This document shows, one piece after another, positions 15,558-25,429 of a stretch of 35,577 bases of DNA (positions are counted from its first letter, which is position 1; each line of letters opens with the position of its first letter). A model generated the notes under the pieces. It made no database searches. It worked only from the letters and a program-made list of their open reading frames with translations, and was not told the DNA's origin. The stretch comes from Betaproteobacteria bacterium (GTDB lineage Bacteria; Pseudomonadota; Gammaproteobacteria; Burkholderiales; SG8-39). A program made the position numbers and the translations under genes. Location of the stretch: contig VGIA01000015.1 in NCBI GenBank assembly GCA_016868105.1, positions 1-35,577 of the forward strand, read 5' to 3'.

Positions 15558-16931
15558 TCAGCGCCGGTCGTGCAGGCAGAGCGCGGCATCCAGGGCGGCG
15601 ACGCACTCATCGGCATGCGCGCGCGTGAACACCAGCGCCGGCGAGATGATCGCGCGATGGCCCATCACCCGCACCAGCACGCCGGCTTCGCGGAGCGCCT
15701 TCTCGACCGCGACGCAGAACGCATGGCCCGGCGGGTACGGATCCTTCGAGCTGCGATCCTGCACAAGCTCCAGCACCAGCATCAGGCCGATGCCGCGCAC
15801 GTCGCCGACCGAAGGGTGGCGCCGGAGCGTCTGCAGGCGCTCGAGCAGGTAGGCTCCGGTCGAGGCGGCATTCTCCGGCAGCTTCTCTTCGTCGACCACG
15901 CGCAGGTTGGCGAGCGCCGCGGCGCACGCGAGCGGGTGACCGGAATAGGTAAAGCCGTGCATGATCGCGGCGTGCGGCGACGCCTTCTCCCAGGCGGCGG
16001 CGACGCGCTCGTTCACCACCGTCGCGCCAAGCGGCACGTACGCCGAATTGATTCCCTTTGCCAGGCTCATGAGGTCGGGCGCCACGCCCCACTGGCGCAC
16101 GCCGAACATTTTCCCGGTGCGGCCGAATCCGGTGACCACCTCGTCGGCAATGAGCAGGATGTCGTACTTGTCGCACAGCGTCCTCAGCCGCGGCCAGTAA
16201 TCCGGCGGCGGCACGATGAGCCCGCCGGCACCCTGCACGGGCTCCGCGATGAACGCGGCGACGGTGTCCGGCGTCTGGTGCAGGATCTCGCGCTCGAGCA
16301 GCGTGGTGCAGATCTCCGACAGCCTGGCCGGATCGTCGGTGAACGGGTTGCGGTAAAGGTACGGCCCCTCGACCTGTAAGAAGCCCGGCATTAGCGGCTC
16401 GTAGCTCTTGCGCCAGACCGGGTTGCCGCTCGCCGACATGCCGCCGAAGTGAACGCCATGGTAGGCATTGCGCAGCGACACGATCTTCGTCTTGTCGGCG
16501 CGGCCCTGCAGCTTCCAGTACTGGCGCGCGAGCTTGATGGCGGTCTCGTTCGCGTCCGAGCCGCCGGAGGAATAGATCACGCGAACCATGCGCTCCGGGG
16601 TGAGCAGCGCGACCAGCCGCGCCGACAACTCGATCGAGGGCGGGTTGGAATAGCCGCCAAAGCTCGAGTAGTAGGCAATCCGATCGAGCTGCTCGTGGAT
16701 CGCGCGCTTCAACGCCGGGTGGTTGTGCCCGACGTTCACGCACCACAGGCCAGCGGTGCAGTCGAGGTACTTCCTGCCCTCGAGGTCCCAGACGTGCACG
16801 CCGTCGCCGCGCGCGATGACCAGGGGCGGCGCGGCGCGCGACGCCTTGGGGTCGATCATCGGATGCCAGAGGTGGCGTGCGTTGTAGTCGGCCACCGGAA
16901 ACCCGGCGGCGCGCGTATCTTCAGAGCCCAT
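15558..16931 (-). CDS. class-III (omega) aminotransferase, PLP-dependent
   Basis: This is a 457-residue aminotransferase of fold type I, class III. It has the N-terminal HLWHPMIDP, GLWCVNVGHNHP, the cofactor-phosphate segment SSGGSDANETAIKLAR (about 121-136), IADEVVTGFGRTG (D263 to the pyridine N) and the PLP lysine K292 in SLAKGINSAYVPLGA. The pattern fits beta-alanine/pyruvate, putrescine or other diamine:pyruvate aminotransferases. The track start (MLHKGVNAMGS) includes the sequence that forms the AAAGGGG ribosome site for the ATG at 16929-16931, so I use the latter. It is probably first in a two-gene operon with the acetylpolyamine-type deacetylase. Confidence 0.9.
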   Translation of the reverse strand: MGSEDTRAAGFPVADYNARHLWHPMIDPKASRAAPPLVIARGDGVHVWDLEGRKYLDCTAGLWCVNVGHNHPALKRAIHEQLDRIAYYSSFGGYSNPPSIELSARLVALLTPERMVRVIYSSGGSDANETAIKLARQYWKLQGRADKTKIVSLRNAYHGVHFGGMSASGNPVWRKSYEPLMPGFLQVEGPYLYRNPFTDDPARLSEICTTLLEREILHQTPDTVAAFIAEPVQGAGGLIVPPPDYWPRLRTLCDKYDILLIADEVVTGFGRTGKMFGVRQWGVAPDLMSLAKGINSAYVPLGATVVNERVAAAWEKASPHAAIMHGFTYSGHPLACAAALANLRVVDEEKLPENAASTGAYLLERLQTLRRHPSVGDVRGIGLMLVLELVQDRSSKDPYPPGHAFCVAVEKALREAGVLVRVMGHRAIISPALVFTRAHADECVAALDAALCLHDRR

Positions 16932-17017
16932 GGCATTTACCCCTTTATGAAGCATAGCTTAGATTGCGCGGCGTCGCGGCGCCGCAGGCGCTGAGTGCGC
17001 GGGCCGGGGCGGCCCGA

Positions 17018-18370
17018 TCAGCTCGAGGGCCTCGCCATGTCGGCCCTGGTCGCCGGCACCGAGTAGGTCGCGTCGGGGTGCTTGGGCAGCGCGTCCTCCC
17101 ATTTGCGGTACTTCGCGCGCAGCGCGGCGAGCCGCCCCGGTTGCAGCCTGCCGAGGTTGGCGCGCTCGCGCTCGTCCCTCGCGAGGTTGAACAGGAACTC
17201 CTCGCCCTCGACCGACAGGTACTTCCAGTCCCCCGCGCGCAGCGCCTTCTGGTCGCGGAACAGCATCTTCCAGTACAGCTCGCGGCGGAAGGTCTGCGCC
17301 GGGTTCTGCAGCACCGGCAGCAGGTTCCTGCCGTCGAGCGGGTAGTCGCGGTGCGGCCTGACGCCGGCCGCGGCAAGGAAGGTCGCCACCCAGTCCATCG
17401 TGACCGCGTGCTGCGCGGTCGTGCCGCCGGCCCTCACCAGCGCCGGCCAGCGCACGATGTAGGGGACCCGGATGCCGCCTTCCAGCAGGTCCATCTTCTT
17501 GCCGACCAGCGGCCAGGTGTCGGAGAAGCGCTCACCGCCGTTGTCGCTGGTGAACACCACCAGGGTGTTGCGCTCGACGCGGGCCGCGCGCAGCGCCCGC
17601 ATGATCCGGCCGATGCCCTCGTCCATCTGGCGGATCATCGTCAGGTAGGTCGCCAGCGATCCGCCGTCGAAGTGGTAGAGCCTGCCGATGCGGCGCGCCG
17701 CCGCCGCGTCGCCGCGCGTCTCCCACGGCCAGTGCGGCGCGTTGTAGTGCACCGACAGCAGGAACGGCTGCTGCTGCTTGCGCTCGATGAAATCCACCGC
17801 GCGCGCGGTGATCAGGTCGGTGAGGTAGCCCCTGGCGTGGCTCTCGCGCTCGCCATCCCACAGGTCGTGGACGCCGGCGGTGTCCTTGTGGGTGAAGTAG
17901 CCCAGCCCGCCCGACAGCGCGCCGAAGAACTCCTGGTAGCCGCTCTTCAGCGGCCCGAAATGCGGCGGGAAGCCGAGGTGCCACTTCCCGGCGAGCGCGG
18001 TCGCGTAGCCCGCCTCGCCGAGCAGCGAGGGCAGCGTCGGGTGCGCCGGCGGCAGGCCGAGCAGCGGGTTGCCGCGCGCACCTGCGCTGCGGATCGGCTC
18101 GTCAGCGCCGCCGCGCAGCCGGTGCTGCCAGCGCCCGGTCATCAGCGCGAAGCGGGTGGGCGAGCACACCGAGGAGTTGGCGTAGCCCTGAGTGAAGCGC
18201 AGGCCCTGCGCCGCCATCCGGTCGAGCGACGGCGAAGGGCTGCCCGCCTTGCCGCGGCCGGCGGTGCCGACGATGCCGCGGCCGCCGTAGCAGCCGAGGT
18301 CGGCATAGCCGAGGTCGTCGGCCATGATGAAGACGAAATTCGGACGCGGTGCAGGCGTTCGCCCGCTCAT
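17018..18370 (-). CDS. sulfatase (type I, formylglycine-dependent)
   Basis: This is a 450-residue arylsulfatase-like enzyme that hydrolyses a sulfate ester. The N-terminus RPNFVFIMADDLGYADLG contains metal ligands D18/D19. C69 in NSSVCSPTRFALMTGR is the Cys of the CxPxR motif that is oxidised to formylglycine. TSDNGG and GKWHLGFPPHFGPLKSGYQEFFG are further family segments. There is no signal peptide, unlike many arylsulfatases, so it should work in the cytoplasm. Its start overlaps the stop of a Bug-type receptor gene (ATGA), suggesting the receptor brings in the sulfate ester. No formylglycine-generating enzyme is encoded in this window. Confidence 0.9.
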   Translation of the reverse strand: MSGRTPAPRPNFVFIMADDLGYADLGCYGGRGIVGTAGRGKAGSPSPSLDRMAAQGLRFTQGYANSSVCSPTRFALMTGRWQHRLRGGADEPIRSAGARGNPLLGLPPAHPTLPSLLGEAGYATALAGKWHLGFPPHFGPLKSGYQEFFGALSGGLGYFTHKDTAGVHDLWDGERESHARGYLTDLITARAVDFIERKQQQPFLLSVHYNAPHWPWETRGDAAAARRIGRLYHFDGGSLATYLTMIRQMDEGIGRIMRALRAARVERNTLVVFTSDNGGERFSDTWPLVGKKMDLLEGGIRVPYIVRWPALVRAGGTTAQHAVTMDWVATFLAAAGVRPHRDYPLDGRNLLPVLQNPAQTFRRELYWKMLFRDQKALRAGDWKYLSVEGEEFLFNLARDERERANLGRLQPGRLAALRAKYRKWEDALPKHPDATYSVPATRADMARPSS

Positions 18371-19356
18371 TCGCCTCGCACCCCGGTTTCACGGATCACC
18401 CTGCCCCAGGCGGCGTGCCCGTCGCGGATCATCGCGGCGAACTGCTCCGGCGTGCCGCCGATCGGGAACATGCGCGCGGACCTCAGCGCGGCGGCGACCT
18501 TGTCGTCCCTGAGCGCCTTCAGGGTGTCGCCGTTGATGCGCGCGATCGCCTCCTTCGGCGTGCCGGCCGGCACCAGCAAGCCGTACCAGGACGGCTGGCT
18601 CTTCGCGTCGAAGCCCTCGACGCCCTGCGCCGCGAGGCTGCGCACGCCGGGCAGCACGTCGACGCTGTCGGCCAGGTAGACCGCGAGCGCCTTCAACTTG
18701 CCCGCCTTCACGTGCGGCACCGTCACGGTGACCGGCGTGAACATCACCTGGGTCTCGCCCGCGAGCACGCTGCGCACCGCGTCGGCGTTGCCCTTGTAAG
18801 GCACGTGCGTCATCTGCGCGCCGGTGCGCCTGGCGAAGTACTCCGCAGTCAGGTGGCCGGGAGAGGCCATGCCGGCGGAGGCGTAGTTCAGCCTGCCCGG
18901 ATTCGCTTTTGCGTAGGCGACCAGCTCCGCGACGCTGCCCGCCTGCACCGACGGATGCGCGATCAGCACCGAGTCGAACGACGCCAGCGCGACCACCGGC
19001 GCGAGATCCTTCAGCGGGTCGTAGGCAAGCCTGGCGTACAGATGGGGATTGCTGGTGACGATGCTGTAGACGGTGAGCAGGATCGTGTGCCCGTCCGGCG
19101 CCGCGCGCGCGACCTCGGCGGCGCCGATGCCGCCCGCCGCGCCGGGCCTGTTCTCGACGATGACCGGGACGCCGAACGAAGCGCCGAGCTGCTCGGACAG
19201 GGTGCGGCCGAGAACGTCAAGCGGGCCGCCCGGCGGGAACGGGTTGACCAGCCTGACGGTTTTCGACGGGAACTGCTGCGCCGGGGCGGACCCCGGCCAG
19301 CCGCTCGCCAGCAGGGCAAGGAATGGGCCGAGTGACAGCAGCGCGCGCAGTTTCAT
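18367..19356 (-). CDS. tripartite tricarboxylate transporter receptor (Bug/TctC family)
   Basis: This is a periplasmic receptor of the Bug family, 329 residues. The signal peptide is MKLRALLSLGPFLALLASGWPGSAPAQQ, followed by the family opening FPSKTVRLVNPFPPGGPLDVLGRTLSEQL and VIVENRPGAAGGIGAAEVARAAPDGHT. Mid-protein MTHVPYKGNADAVRSVLAGETQVMF is also diagnostic. The track's 414-aa version starts 85 codons too early; the ATG at 19354-19356 has GGGAGG upstream. No TctA/TctB membrane genes are nearby, which is normal for Burkholderiales, where orphan Bug receptors are numerous. It is coupled to the sulfatase gene. Confidence 0.93.
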   Translation of the reverse strand: MKLRALLSLGPFLALLASGWPGSAPAQQFPSKTVRLVNPFPPGGPLDVLGRTLSEQLGASFGVPVIVENRPGAAGGIGAAEVARAAPDGHTILLTVYSIVTSNPHLYARLAYDPLKDLAPVVALASFDSVLIAHPSVQAGSVAELVAYAKANPGRLNYASAGMASPGHLTAEYFARRTGAQMTHVPYKGNADAVRSVLAGETQVMFTPVTVTVPHVKAGKLKALAVYLADSVDVLPGVRSLAAQGVEGFDAKSQPSWYGLLVPAGTPKEAIARINGDTLKALRDDKVAAALRSARMFPIGGTPEQFAAMIRDGHAAWGRVIRETGVRGE

Positions 19357-19436
19357 GGGGCCTCCCGATGTCGCCGCGAAGCGCGGCCGGTTGCGGACGA
19401 TCGCCCCGAGGATACCGCAGGGCGGGCCTATTGGGC

Positions 19437-21061
19437 TCAGAGGCCCAGCCCGTGCCGTTCCTTCGCCGCAAGGGCGGTAGGATAGCCCGCATCCGCCAGC
19501 CGCAGAACGCCAAGACCGGTATCGCAGTCGAGAACGCGCTGCAGGCGGACCGCCGCGCCCTCGGTGCCCTCGGCGACGAGCGTGACGCCAGCGCTCTGCC
19601 CGTAATCGCACAGCTGGTGAATGGTGACGAGGTCAGCGCCCGCCGCTCCGTTGAGCAACGCGTTCAGGATCGGCCAGTCCGCGATCGCGTCCGATCCGTC
19701 CTTCATGTTCTCGGTCTCGCGGTAGGGCATGGCCGCCGACGCCGCGTCCAGGTGGTCGCGCGAGAAGGCGATCGGCCCGCTCAGCTCGCCCTTGGCGACC
19801 ATCGCGTTGACCAGCAGGGCGAGCCGGCTGCGCTCGCCGTGCCCAAGCCAGCCGATGCGCGCCGGCAAGCCCTGGAACTTGACCAGCTCCCGCGCCTTGC
19901 GGATCCAGGCGCAGACCTGTTCATTGCCGGGGAACTCACGCAGGATCAGGTCGTCGATGGCATGGATGTCGGCGGCATTGCCGGTGATCGCCATCCAGCG
20001 GAACGGCCCTATGCCTTCGCAGAAATACGGCCGGATGAACAGGTCGACGAACGAAGGCACCTCGAAGGCGCCCCTGGCCCCTCCGCCCACGGTGGCGCGG
20101 TTGCGCAGGTTGTTGCCGTACTCGAACACCACCGAGCCGCGGCGCTGGAACTCGGCCATCGCCTCGATGTGGATACGCATCGCTTCGTACACCAGCGGCT
20201 TCACGCTTTCCGGTTCGTTAGCCCACAGGCGCCGCGTCTCCTCCAGCGGCAGCGAGGCCGGGATGTACCCGCCCACCGGCTCGGTCGAAGTCTGGTCGGT
20301 GACCACGTCCGGGGTCAGCCTGCGCTTCAGCAACTCGGGCAGCACGTCTGCGCAATTGCCGACCAGGCCGACCGAGACCGGTTCTGCCTTGTCCCTCGCC
20401 GAGAGCACCAGCTTGAGCGCGGCATCGAGATCCCGCGCCATGTGCTGGCAGTAGCCGGTATCGATCCGGCGCTGGATCTTCGCCGCGTCGGCTTCCACCA
20501 CCAGCGTCGCGGCGCCGGCCATGTAGCCGGCCAGCGGCTGCGCGCCGCCCATGCCGCCGCAACCGCCGGTCACGAGCCAACGGCCGTTCAGCGTGCCGCC
20601 AAAATGCTTGCGCGCGCACGCCATGAAAGTCTCGTAGGTGCCCTGCACGATGCCCTGGCTGCCGATGTACTGCCAGGCGCCGGCGGTGAACCCCGGAACG
20701 ATCGTCAGTCCCTTGCGGGAGAACTCCTCCACCCGGTCATCGCTCGACCAGGCGGGAACCAGGTTGCCGTTGGCCATCACCACCAGCGGCCCGTCGCCGC
20801 GCGTGGTGAAGATGCCGATCGGCTTGCCCGACTGCATCACCAGCGTCTGCCCGACTTCGAGGCGCTTGAGCGCATCGACGATGCGTTCGTAGGCGTCCCA
20901 GTCGCGCGCCGCCTTGGCCACCGACATGTACACCACCAGCGCATCCGGGTTCTCGGCGTTCTCGAGGTTGTTCTCCAGCAGGCGAAGGATCGCTTCCTGC
21001 CTCCAGCCCTTGCAACGCAGTTCACTGCCGCGCTGGGCCTTCACCGGCCTTGGTCCTGCCG

Positions 21062-21065
<4 letters not shown>
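19437..21065 (-). CDS. divergent urocanate hydratase-like protein (signature Cys lost)
   Basis: A 542-residue member of the urocanase family and a clear paralogue of the second hydratase at 29198. It keeps the NAD-binding segment [18 protein letters not shown] (about 167-184), [35 protein letters not shown] and FQGLPARI. It differs at substrate-side positions. The signature [10 protein letters not shown] is [10 protein letters not shown], with Gly405 at the active-site Cys position. The loop [18 protein letters not shown] is replaced by the shorter TIHQLCDYGQSAGV (about 481-494). [11 protein letters not shown] is STEPVGGYIP, and YGGIGKAAR is YMSVAKAAR. I infer an NAD-dependent hydratase for a modified urocanate, such as thio- or S-methyl-thiourocanate; this is not shown. 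It is the last gene of the left arm and overlaps the livF-type stop (ATGA). The track's 608-aa version has a false N-terminus. Confidence 0.85.
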
Positions 21066-21767
<702 letters not shown>

Positions 21768-21775
<8 letters not shown>

Positions 21776-22517
21776 GGGCGGCCTGCACGCCGAGATAGGC
21801 ATCGCGCACGTCCTTGCGCGCCATGACTTCGCGCGGCTCGCCTTCGGCGAGGATCGCGCCGTTGTGCAGCACGAGCAGGCGGCCCGCGATGCGCGTCACT
21901 TCGCCCAGGTTGTGCTCGACCAGCACGATGGTCGTGCCCTCGGCATTGAGCTGCACGATGAGGTCTGCGAAACGCGCCGCCTCGGTGTAGTTCAGGCCGG
22001 CCAGCGGTTCGTCGAGCATCAGCAGGCGCGGCTCGAGGGCCAGCGCGCGCGCCACCTGCATGCGCTTCAGGTAACCCAGCGGCACGCTGTGGGCCGGCTT
22101 GTCGGCGGCATCCGCAATGCCAAGCCGCTCGAGCAGCGCGAGCGCCCGCTGGCGCGCCGGCCAGACCTCCACGCTCGCCAGCGCGCGCCAAGGCCGGCGC
22201 GTCACCTCGCTCGCCGCGGCAACCATGACGTTCTCCAGCAGGGTCATTTCCCGGAACGGCCGCACGATCTGGTGCGTGAGCACGAATCCGAGCTGGGCGC
22301 GGCGGTGGATGGGCACGCGGGTCACATCCTTGCCTTCGAAGCGCACGCTGCCCGCCTCCGGCGCCAGCACCCCGGTGAGCAGGCGCAGGAGCGTCGTCTT
22401 CCCGGCGCCGTTGGGGCCGATCAGCCCCGCTAGTTCGCCTCGCTCGACGCGCAGGTTCACGCCGTTGACGGCCCGAACGCCGCCGAACGCAATGCCGAGG
22501 CCGACGCCTTCGAGCAT
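21768..22517 (-). CDS. livG: branched-chain amino acid-type ABC transporter ATP-binding protein (LivG-like)
   Basis: A 249-residue LivG-type ATPase: MLEGVGLGIAFGGVRAVNGVNL, Walker A GPNGAGKTTLL, the LivG-specific FVLTHQIVRPFREMTLLENVMVAA, Walker B LLMLDEPLAGLN and switch His in LVEHNLGEV. The signature motif is unusual: VPLGYLKRMQVARALA stands where most ABC ATPases have LSGGQ and LivG has YGEQRRLEIARA. The Gly is kept but the Gln is not. The 808-aa track ORF fuses this frame with read-through of livM/livH; the real start is the ATG at 22515-22517. Confidence 0.92.
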
Positions 22518-22519
22518 GC

Positions 22520-23359
22520 TCAGGCGAGCCTGCGTCCGGTGACGCGATGCACCAGTCCGGCCAGCCCCTCGGGGCTGAAGCGCATCACCAGCAGCAGCAA
22601 TCCGCCATAGACCAGCAGCTTGTAGTCGTTGATGAAGCGAAACATCTCCGGCATCAGCGTGAGCAGCACCGCCCCGGCGACCACCCCCAGCGTGGAGCCG
22701 ATGCCGCCCACCACGACCATCGCCAGGATGGTCACCGACTGCACGAAATTGAACGCGTCCGGCACCACCAGCTGGGTCATGTGCGCGTAGATGCCGCCGG
22801 CGAGTCCCGCCGCCGCGGTGCCGATGAAGAACGCCGCGATCTTGTATCCCGACACGTCGACGCCGATGCTGCGCGCCGCATCCTCGTCCTGGGCGACGGC
22901 GCCGAACGCCCGGCCCATCCAGCTGCGCCGCACGTGCAGGCTGAGCAGCAGCACCGCCACCGCGCCGCCGATGGCCAACGCCGCGTAGCCCCATTTGTCG
23001 AGCGGCGACGGAATCTTGGCGATGCCCATCTCGGCGCCCAGCCAGGCCTGCTTGCGCACCGCGCCGAGGAACAGGAAACCGACGCCCATGGTCACGATGG
23101 CAAGGAAATCCTCGCGCACGCGCAGCGCGGCGAATCCGGTGACGATGCCGAAACCCCCCGCCACCAGCATGCCGACCGCCACCGAGACCCCCATCGGCAG
23201 TCCCGCCACGGAGCACAGCGCGGCAGCGTAGGCGCCAAGCCCGTAGAACGCGGCATGGCCGAGGCTCACCTGACCGCAGAACCCGCTGATCAGGTTGAGG
23301 CTGAGCGCGAGGATCACGTTGAGGCCGGCGAAGGTGGCGACCGAAAGGTAGTAGTCCAT
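22520..23359 (-). CDS. livM: branched-chain amino acid-type ABC transporter permease (LivM-like)
   Basis: A 279-residue membrane subunit with the LivM opening NVILALSLNLISGFCGQVSLGHAAFYGLGAYAAAL, the cytoplasmic VRRSWMGRAFGAVAQDEDAARSIGVDVSGYKIAAFFIGTAAAGLAGGIYAH, and VVVGGIGSTLGVVAGAV. These are all family-conserved, and the protein has about eight hydrophobic segments. It is separated by 2-3 bases from its neighbours on both sides. Confidence 0.93.
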   Translation of the reverse strand: MDYYLSVATFAGLNVILALSLNLISGFCGQVSLGHAAFYGLGAYAAALCSVAGLPMGVSVAVGMLVAGGFGIVTGFAALRVREDFLAIVTMGVGFLFLGAVRKQAWLGAEMGIAKIPSPLDKWGYAALAIGGAVAVLLLSLHVRRSWMGRAFGAVAQDEDAARSIGVDVSGYKIAAFFIGTAAAGLAGGIYAHMTQLVVPDAFNFVQSVTILAMVVVGGIGSTLGVVAGAVLLTLMPEMFRFINDYKLLVYGGLLLLVMRFSPEGLAGLVHRVTGRRLA

Positions 23360-23362
23360 GCC

Positions 23363-24229
23363 TCAGCGCGCCTTGCCGAGCAGGCCCTGGGGCCGGATCA
23401 TCAGCACCAGGATCAGGAACAGGAACGCGATGGCGTCCCGGTCCAACAGCTTGCCCAGATACACGGTGCCGAAGCTCTCCACGACGCCCAACAGCAGGCT
23501 CGCCAGCAACGTGCCCGGCACGTTGCCCAGCCCGCCCAGCACGATGATCGCCAGTCCCTTGTAGCTGATCACGCTGCCCATCCCCGGTTCGACGAGGTTG
23601 TTGAGCAGGCCGACCAGCACGCCGGCGACCCCGGCGAGCACCGAGGCGATGAAGAAGCTCGTATGCCGCACGCCCGAGACGCCGACGCCGAAACTCTCGG
23701 CGATCGACGGATCGGAAACCGTGGCCCTCCAGGCCACCCCTGCGCGGGTGCGGGTGGCGAACAGCGCAAACAGCGACAGCAGCACCACTGCCGCAACCGC
23801 GATCCAGACCTGCACCAGGTTCAGGCTCAGGCCGCCAAAACCCACCGCGGTCGTGAACCAGGTGTTCTTGGCGAACGACAACCCGTAGGGTCCGAAGAGC
23901 AGCCGGAAGCCGTCTTCCATCGCGATCAGCAGGCCGATCGAGGCCACCAGCGCCACGAACGGGGGCTTGTCGAGGATCGGCCGGTAGATGAACCGGTAGA
24001 CCAGTGGCCCCAGCAGGCCGGCGGCCAGCGCGGCCGCGACGAACGCGCCGGCCAGGCTGCCGGTGTGGTTGGCCACCAGCAGCCCGACATACGCGCCGAG
24101 CGTGAACACCGTCGCCTGCGCCACGTGCAGGATGCGCAGCAGGCCATACACCAGCGTCAGCCCGAGCGCCATCATGGCGTAGGTACAGCCCCACACCAGC
24201 CCGACCAGCAGCAGTTCGAGGTAGAACAC
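23363..24229 (-). CDS. livH: branched-chain amino acid-type ABC transporter permease (LivH-like)
   Basis: A 288-residue membrane subunit with the LivH N-terminus GCTYAMMALGLTLVYGLLRILHVAQATVFTLGAYVGLL. The conserved core is AGVAWRATVSDPSIAESFGVGVSGVRHTSFFIASVLAGVAGVLVG, followed by GSVISYKGLAIIVLGGLGNVPGTLLASLLLGV. It ends MIRPQGLLGKAR, as usual for the family. It lies 21 bp after the receptor gene. Confidence 0.93.
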   Translation of the reverse strand: MFYLELLLVGLVWGCTYAMMALGLTLVYGLLRILHVAQATVFTLGAYVGLLVANHTGSLAGAFVAAALAAGLLGPLVYRFIYRPILDKPPFVALVASIGLLIAMEDGFRLLFGPYGLSFAKNTWFTTAVGFGGLSLNLVQVWIAVAAVVLLSLFALFATRTRAGVAWRATVSDPSIAESFGVGVSGVRHTSFFIASVLAGVAGVLVGLLNNLVEPGMGSVISYKGLAIIVLGGLGNVPGTLLASLLLGVVESFGTVYLGKLLDRDAIAFLFLILVLMIRPQGLLGKAR

Positions 24230-24250
24230 GGCGGCTGACCGGGCTTGCCT

Positions 24251-25402
24251 TTACTTGGTCGGGGGCGCGAGCAGCACCGGATCGTCGATGGTGGCGAAGT
24301 GACGGAACTTTCCGCCCCTGATCACCTGGATCTGCGCCGCCTTGTAGACCTCGCCGAGCTCGTTGAACGAAATGCGCCCGGTGGCCACCTCGAAGTCCTT
24401 CAGGCCGGAGATCGCGGCGCGGATCCTGGCGCCATCATCGACGCCGCCCCTGCGCAGGCCTTCGGCGACCACGTACAGGGCGGTATGCGTGCTGGCCGCC
24501 ACCATGTCCGCCGGAACCTTGAACTTGGTCTCGAAGTCCGCGATGAACCGGCGCATCGGCGCTGCGCTGCTGTCGCGGTCGAGCGACGTGGTGATCATCA
24601 CGCCCTCCGCAGCGTCCTTGGCGATGGCGATGAAGTTGTGGGTGTCGAAGCCCTCGGTGCCGATGATCGGCACCGTGACCCCGCCGGCGCGCAACTGCGC
24701 CACCAGCGGCCCGCCGTTGAAGAAGTATCCGGAAACGTACAGCGCCTCGGGGTCGTCCTTCTTCACGCTGGCGACGATCGAGCCGAACTGCCGGTCGCCC
24801 ATCGCATAGGTGTGCTCTGCGGCGATCTGGATGCCGAACCTGCCCGCCACCTCCTTGAATCCTGCCGACAGCGCCTGGCCGAAGTCGTTGTTCAGCGTGA
24901 CCAGGGTCACTTTCTTCTTCTTCAGGTTGTCGCCGATCAGCTTGGCCGCGGCGCGCCCCTGCACCTCACCCATGAAGGAGGTGCGGAAGACGTAGTTCCC
25001 GGCGCGCGTGATGTCGGGGTGGATGGCGTAGGCCGATACGTAAGGCACCTTCGCCTGGTGGAACACGCCGGCGGCGGCACGCGTCGGACCCGAGTAACTG
25101 CCCGAGACCACCACCCTGAGGCCGTCGCCGATGAACTTGTTGGCCAGGGGCAGCGCCTGGTCGGGCCGCGCCTGGTCGTCCTGGATCACCAGTTCCAGCC
25201 GGCGTCCGTTGACGCCGCCCGCAGCGTTGATCTGCTCGACGGCGAGCTCGGCGCCCTGCACCGCGGACTTGCCATCCGCCGCGGCAAAGCCGGTCAGCGG
25301 CGCGTGAAAGCCGATGCGGATGTTCTGGGCGGCCGCGGGTGCGGCGAACGCCGCTGCGACCAAGGCAGTGAAGATCAGTCTGCTGCTGGACTTGATGGAC
25401 AT
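24251..25402 (-). CDS. branched-chain amino acid-type ABC transporter substrate-binding protein (LivK-like)
   Basis: A 383-residue periplasmic receptor of the Peripla_BP_6 family. It has the signal peptide MSIKSSSRLIFTALVAAAFAAPAAAQ, then IRIGFHAPLTGFAAADGKSAVQGAELAVEQINAAGGVNGRRLELVIQDDQARPDQA, a standard opening. GSYSGPTRAAAGVFHQAKVPYVSAYAIHPDITRAGNYVFRT follows. AAGGAG lies upstream of the ATG. It feeds LivHMGF. The placement between hutI and the urocanase-like gene suggests it binds histidine or a modified histidine/urocanate; this is context only. Confidence 0.92.
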   Translation of the reverse strand: MSIKSSSRLIFTALVAAAFAAPAAAQNIRIGFHAPLTGFAAADGKSAVQGAELAVEQINAAGGVNGRRLELVIQDDQARPDQALPLANKFIGDGLRVVVSGSYSGPTRAAAGVFHQAKVPYVSAYAIHPDITRAGNYVFRTSFMGEVQGRAAAKLIGDNLKKKKVTLVTLNNDFGQALSAGFKEVAGRFGIQIAAEHTYAMGDRQFGSIVASVKKDDPEALYVSGYFFNGGPLVAQLRAGGVTVPIIGTEGFDTHNFIAIAKDAAEGVMITTSLDRDSSAAPMRRFIADFETKFKVPADMVAASTHTALYVVAEGLRRGGVDDGARIRAAISGLKDFEVATGRISFNELGEVYKAAQIQVIRGGKFRHFATIDDPVLLAPPTK

Positions 25403-25429
25403 TGCGAGTCTCCTTCAGGGTTGGTCGGA

